Origin: Triops longicaudatus
Taxonomy: Eukaryota; Arthropoda; Branchiopoda; Notostraca; Triopsidae
NCBI GenBank assembly: GCA_022885665.1
Contig: JAGQDJ010000132.1
Location: forward strand, 87,527-151,526
Length of the DNA: 64,000 nucleotides
Direction: 5' to 3'
Position numbers and translations under genes: made by a program. Below the pieces are notes generated by a model that was given only the letters and a program-made list of their open reading frames with translations, had not been told where the DNA came from and did not search any database. Below are positions 60,999 through 64,000 of this stretch, piece by piece; the first letter of the stretch is position 1, and the number at the start of each line of letters is the position of its first letter.

Positions 60999-63306
60999 TA
61001 ACAGAAGAACGAGGCGAAAGTTTTGACCTGGACATAAGGCTAACTCAGATCATCGTATCTTTTTCCCATAACCACAATTTTTAAACAAAAATACTTACGT
61101 AAAGAGTCGAAAACCACCGACGCCTTTGCCTTAGGTGCGCTTTTCCTTTGCTGTTAAGATTGTTTTCGCCTTTCACACACTTTTAAGATCGGTTCCGGAT
61201 TATACCCTTTTACTTTGCTACGTAGTGTCTATCCGCTGCCGAATACAAATTGCATACATCCGGTAAATTCGAGGACATACCCGTGTACCATGCTTGCGGT
61301 CATTTTTGGTCGTAAGTTATAAACTAGTGCAAGTTACCTTAAAACCTTCCTACGAAAGCGAAAAAGCATCCTTTGGAAAACGTATACAAGGTTAACAATG
61401 CAGGCTGGGAAAATATATACAATGCTTGTGTTATTAATACGTACTGTATTAATACACGTGTTTTTAATGCCCGCTTAAACCTAAAAATCAGTCTGCGTAA
61501 TTTGCCCGTAAATCGTCAATCACGTTACGGACTTTTTGCCTCGCTATGACGTATTATCTTAATAAAAGAAATAAGTAAGTGGGATTAAGAGTTTTGGCTT
61601 CACTTCTTTTCCACGATTCATTGCTGCCAAAGAAAATAAAAACAAGATTATTTGTACTGAAGTCTCGCATTAGTTCGTGTGGATAAAAATTTCACTAAAC
61701 TTTCAAGTAAACACCTCGGAACATAATGTGGGCCTGACCTAACCTGACTAGACTAACCAAGCCTAAATAAACCTAACCAAACTGGCCTATCTTTTGCACT
61801 GACATCCCTGTGATTTGCATAGGCGCGGTGGTATCGAGTGCCTGAAAATTTGTTAAAATGAATTTAAATTCATTTATGTTTCGTTAGGTTTAATTAGGGA
61901 TTCAATTTTTGGACATGTTGAAGTCGCTTACCAATATTAACATTTTTTGGGGGTGGGGACCCCTGGGCACGAAGGTTAATGTTCACTTTAATTAAATAGG
62001 CTTACTCTATGTGAAAATAAAGATAGAACGATTACATTTAAAAATAAAAAAAGATAAATTGCTCTTACTAAGCATTTCTGCTGAAATAAAGAAAATGAAG
62101 AAATAAAAGAGCGTTATTTGAACGCTATATTTTCGAAAACGTAAGGAGAAAAATTTGACGAACATCGATTAATGGCACATTAAAAAAAATACAAGGAATG
62201 ATTCTTAATATTCCCTCTAATTTTAACGCTAGTTTTAGCTAATCCGTTATAACGCAGGTTTCACAAATTAGCTTTAAAGCGAGTTCGCTATTATGCGAGC
62301 TTCAAAGATTTCATTCCGAGTGGAGTTTGTTACAAAATTTCGAACTATTTACCCCTTAAACTGTACCCTTTACGGAATATGGTACCCACTAAGAAACCTC
62401 GTAACTCGCTACCTAATCCGTGTTAGAAGCTGGGGATCCCTAACAGTAATCGGCCACGTTTAGTAATCCTATGTGAACCGCGATCCGTTCTGGATCAAAT
62501 AACTCAGAGATCCGTTCACCTCTGATTAAAAAATAAAAAATACCAATTTTCATTCAGTATGACAACTTCCTTCATTTTAGCCGAACATTGTTGATAAGGT
62601 ATTTTCTGTGCTCTTCGAGGAGGTCACGAACGAGTTCCATTTAACACTTCGCCACAGGTATAATTTTGAGTGTTGCGTACAAAATATTCAGCTTTTTGCT
62701 GTGGAAATTTTTATCGTTTAAATTTGAACTATATATTTTCCAATTCGGAATTTGCTTCTTATTCAAAATAAATTAAAATACCACAAATTTACCAACACCA
62801 AATTATTAAGTGCCATAAATTTTACCACTAATTGTTTACTATATATGTGCTAGCCTACCATCATTGTGGAATGCTTTGTCGTCGTCAGAATCGCGCTAAC
62901 GGTGACATGAAAATCAAAAAGAAGTCGTGCTTAGGCTAACACTGATGTATCAAAGAAACATTACGCAAAAACGCTAATGACAAAACTGTTTCCTAGCACT
63001 ATTCTTTTCCCGACTAACGATTGATTTCTATCGGCCGTAATCTTTCGTGGCAGTAAGCTATCGAACTTACTATCTGCTTGCGAACTCGTTGCGAACTTCT
63101 TGCGAACTGACCTTTCCCAATAGGAGAAAGGACAATAAATTGGATGCCCAATAAATTAACCTAATAACCTGCAAAGAAAAATACAGAAATGGGAAGAACA
63201 GATTAGGCCACTAAAGGTTTTGCACGTGTGCAGAAATTAACTGACTTCTGTCTAAAATAGCGTACTACAAGTCATTTTTTTCCTCGATAAGTCATCCAGA
63301 GGAAGT
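60999..63306. other. Spacer between the two cuticle gene copies
   Basis: 2.3 kb upstream of copy 1 and downstream of copy 2. AT-rich, with a short TTAGG-like tract near 61730-61800 and an inverted AT-rich stretch near 62230-62300 that faintly resembles the mariner-type ends seen elsewhere. No exon or RNA gene recognised. Confidence 0.45.
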
Positions 63307-64000
63307 TTGTTGTGTTTCGTAAGCAATTGATCGTGTATTAAAATAAATACTCTACACTTCGTAAAGCCACGGTATCATTGATGTCGACACGTCGTGTACA
63401 CTATGTAAGTTTAGTAGTCCTTTGCAGCATAAGCTACCGATGAGTCGATTTCGTGAGTTTTGGACACAGTGTAGTCATTGTCGTAAGTTTCCTTCTGATA
63501 ATTGGGTTGACGGTAGTTTGGCTGGGACACGTAAGTAGTTGGGGCAGCTTTGTACGCTGGTTTGGCGTAAGATTCGGGGTACTGCTTGCCAGCTACGTAA
63601 GCCTCGTCGTAGTTGGCACGGTACTCTTGTTCGTATTGCTTGACAGGAGTGTATTTGGCCGGGTATGCTTGACCTTGGGCTTCGTAGGTCTTGGGAGGGT
63701 AAGCTTCATTGTTGTGTTTCTTGGCGGGGTAAGCTTCATTTTTGTATTGCTTGGTGGGGTAAGCGGGTTGAGGCTTATAATCCGAGGAGTACGTTTCGGG
63801 GTACTTGTCAGGAGTGTATTCCTTGGGTTTGTACTCGCTCGGGTAGATGGGTTGACTGTAGGTGTTGCCAGTGTACGGCTTGACGTCGTACTTGGCTTCG
63901 CCTTCGTACTTGACGTTCGCGACGTAGCCATATTCATCAGCTTTGTAGGTGACGATTTGGACGCGTGAGTCCGGGAGAAGCACGCGGTAAGAACCGCTTA
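63307..64000. repeat. Duplicated segment (copy of 58876-59569)
   Basis: From 63307 to the window end the sequence matches 58876-59569 at a fixed offset of 4,431 bp. I can see only three substitutions in about 690 bp, plus a sharp loss of similarity to the left of 63307. The unit includes the FAN1-side polyadenylation hexamer, the shared 3' flank and the cuticle coding exon. The true right edge lies beyond the window. Confidence 0.9.
63411..64000 (-). CDS. Cuticle protein with R&R domain, copy 2 (partial, 5' end outside window)
   Basis: The 3' part of the last exon of a second copy. It encodes the end of the R&R domain from VLLPD onward and the Tyr/Pro-rich tail to the same stop codon. It differs from copy 1 by only two amino acids visible here: Ser to Tyr in TTSVSQ versus TTYVSQ, and Pro to Ser in QYPEPY versus QYPESY. 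The signal peptide and start exon would lie past 64000. The frame is intact, so it is probably functional. Confidence 0.9.
   Translation of the reverse strand, partial: SGSYRVLLPDSRVQIVTYKADEYGYVANVKYEGEAKYDVKPYTGNTYSQPIYPSEYKPKEYTPDKYPETYSSDYKPQPAYPTKQYKNEAYPAKKHNNEAYPPKTYEAQGQAYPAKYTPVKQYEQEYRANYDEAYVAGKQYPESYAKPAYKAAPTTYVSQPNYRQPNYQKETYDNDYTVSKTHEIDSSVAYAAKDY

Overview
The window is animal nuclear DNA, almost certainly arthropod and most likely crustacean. The genes are split by GT-AG introns of about 70 bp to 5.8 kb. The non-coding DNA is AT-rich and carries short non-autonomous transposons and TTAGG/CCTAA-like degenerate tracts. The gene set is arthropod in type, and includes a lilliputian/AFF gene, a GLYR1/Ndf gene ending like insect copies, and chitin-binding R&R cuticle genes whose YEGEAKY-type motif is common in crustaceans. 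The species cannot be named from the sequence. There is one assembly gap, inside a (TA)n tract.

Layout. 246-6676 (+): a complete SLC6 glycine-transporter-like gene of 12 coding exons. 7810-18746 (-): a complete AFF/lilliputian gene of 13 coding exons and 1,527 aa. 18747-26432: 7.7 kb with no coding gene that I can find, holding a 407-bp piggyBac-like MITE and a candidate CRE/CCAAT promoter. 26433-38000 (-): GLYR1/N-PAC, 9 coding exons and 519 aa. Its 5.8-kb intron carries an opposite-strand LRR-Ig membrane-protein gene at 29841-32907 (+). 39935-45944 (-): PWP2, 16 coding exons and 914 aa. 46340-47798 (+): RABGGTB, divergent from PWP2 across a 395-bp promoter. 49411-49926 (-): BORCS8. 52252-58776 (+): FAN1, 10 coding exons and 1,001 aa. 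58980-60934 (-): a cuticle protein gene. 63411 to the window end (-): a near-identical second copy, cut by the window edge.

The genes do not form a pathway. Most are conserved single-copy functions: transcription elongation (AFF, GLYR1), ribosome biogenesis (PWP2), Rab prenylation, lysosome positioning (BORCS8) and cross-link repair (FAN1). The lineage-specific parts are the LRR-Ig protein and the duplicated cuticle genes. All gene models were assembled by hand. For every complete model the exon lengths add up to a multiple of three and the joined protein matches its family across the junctions. Untranslated exons and transcription starts are mostly unknown.

The most interesting points are: a run of nine 11-residue repeats in the cytoplasmic tail of the nested LRR-Ig protein; an Asn-to-Thr change at the Na1 sodium-ligand position of the SLC6 transporter; a canonical PIP-box in FAN1; a nuclear-receptor-type motif cluster upstream of the nested gene; TIR/TSD-defined MITEs; decayed arrays of about 80-bp period in introns; and a 4.4-kb-offset cuticle-gene duplication whose breakpoint lies in the FAN1 3' region. 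I saw no CRISPR array, phage, operon-type system or RNA gene.
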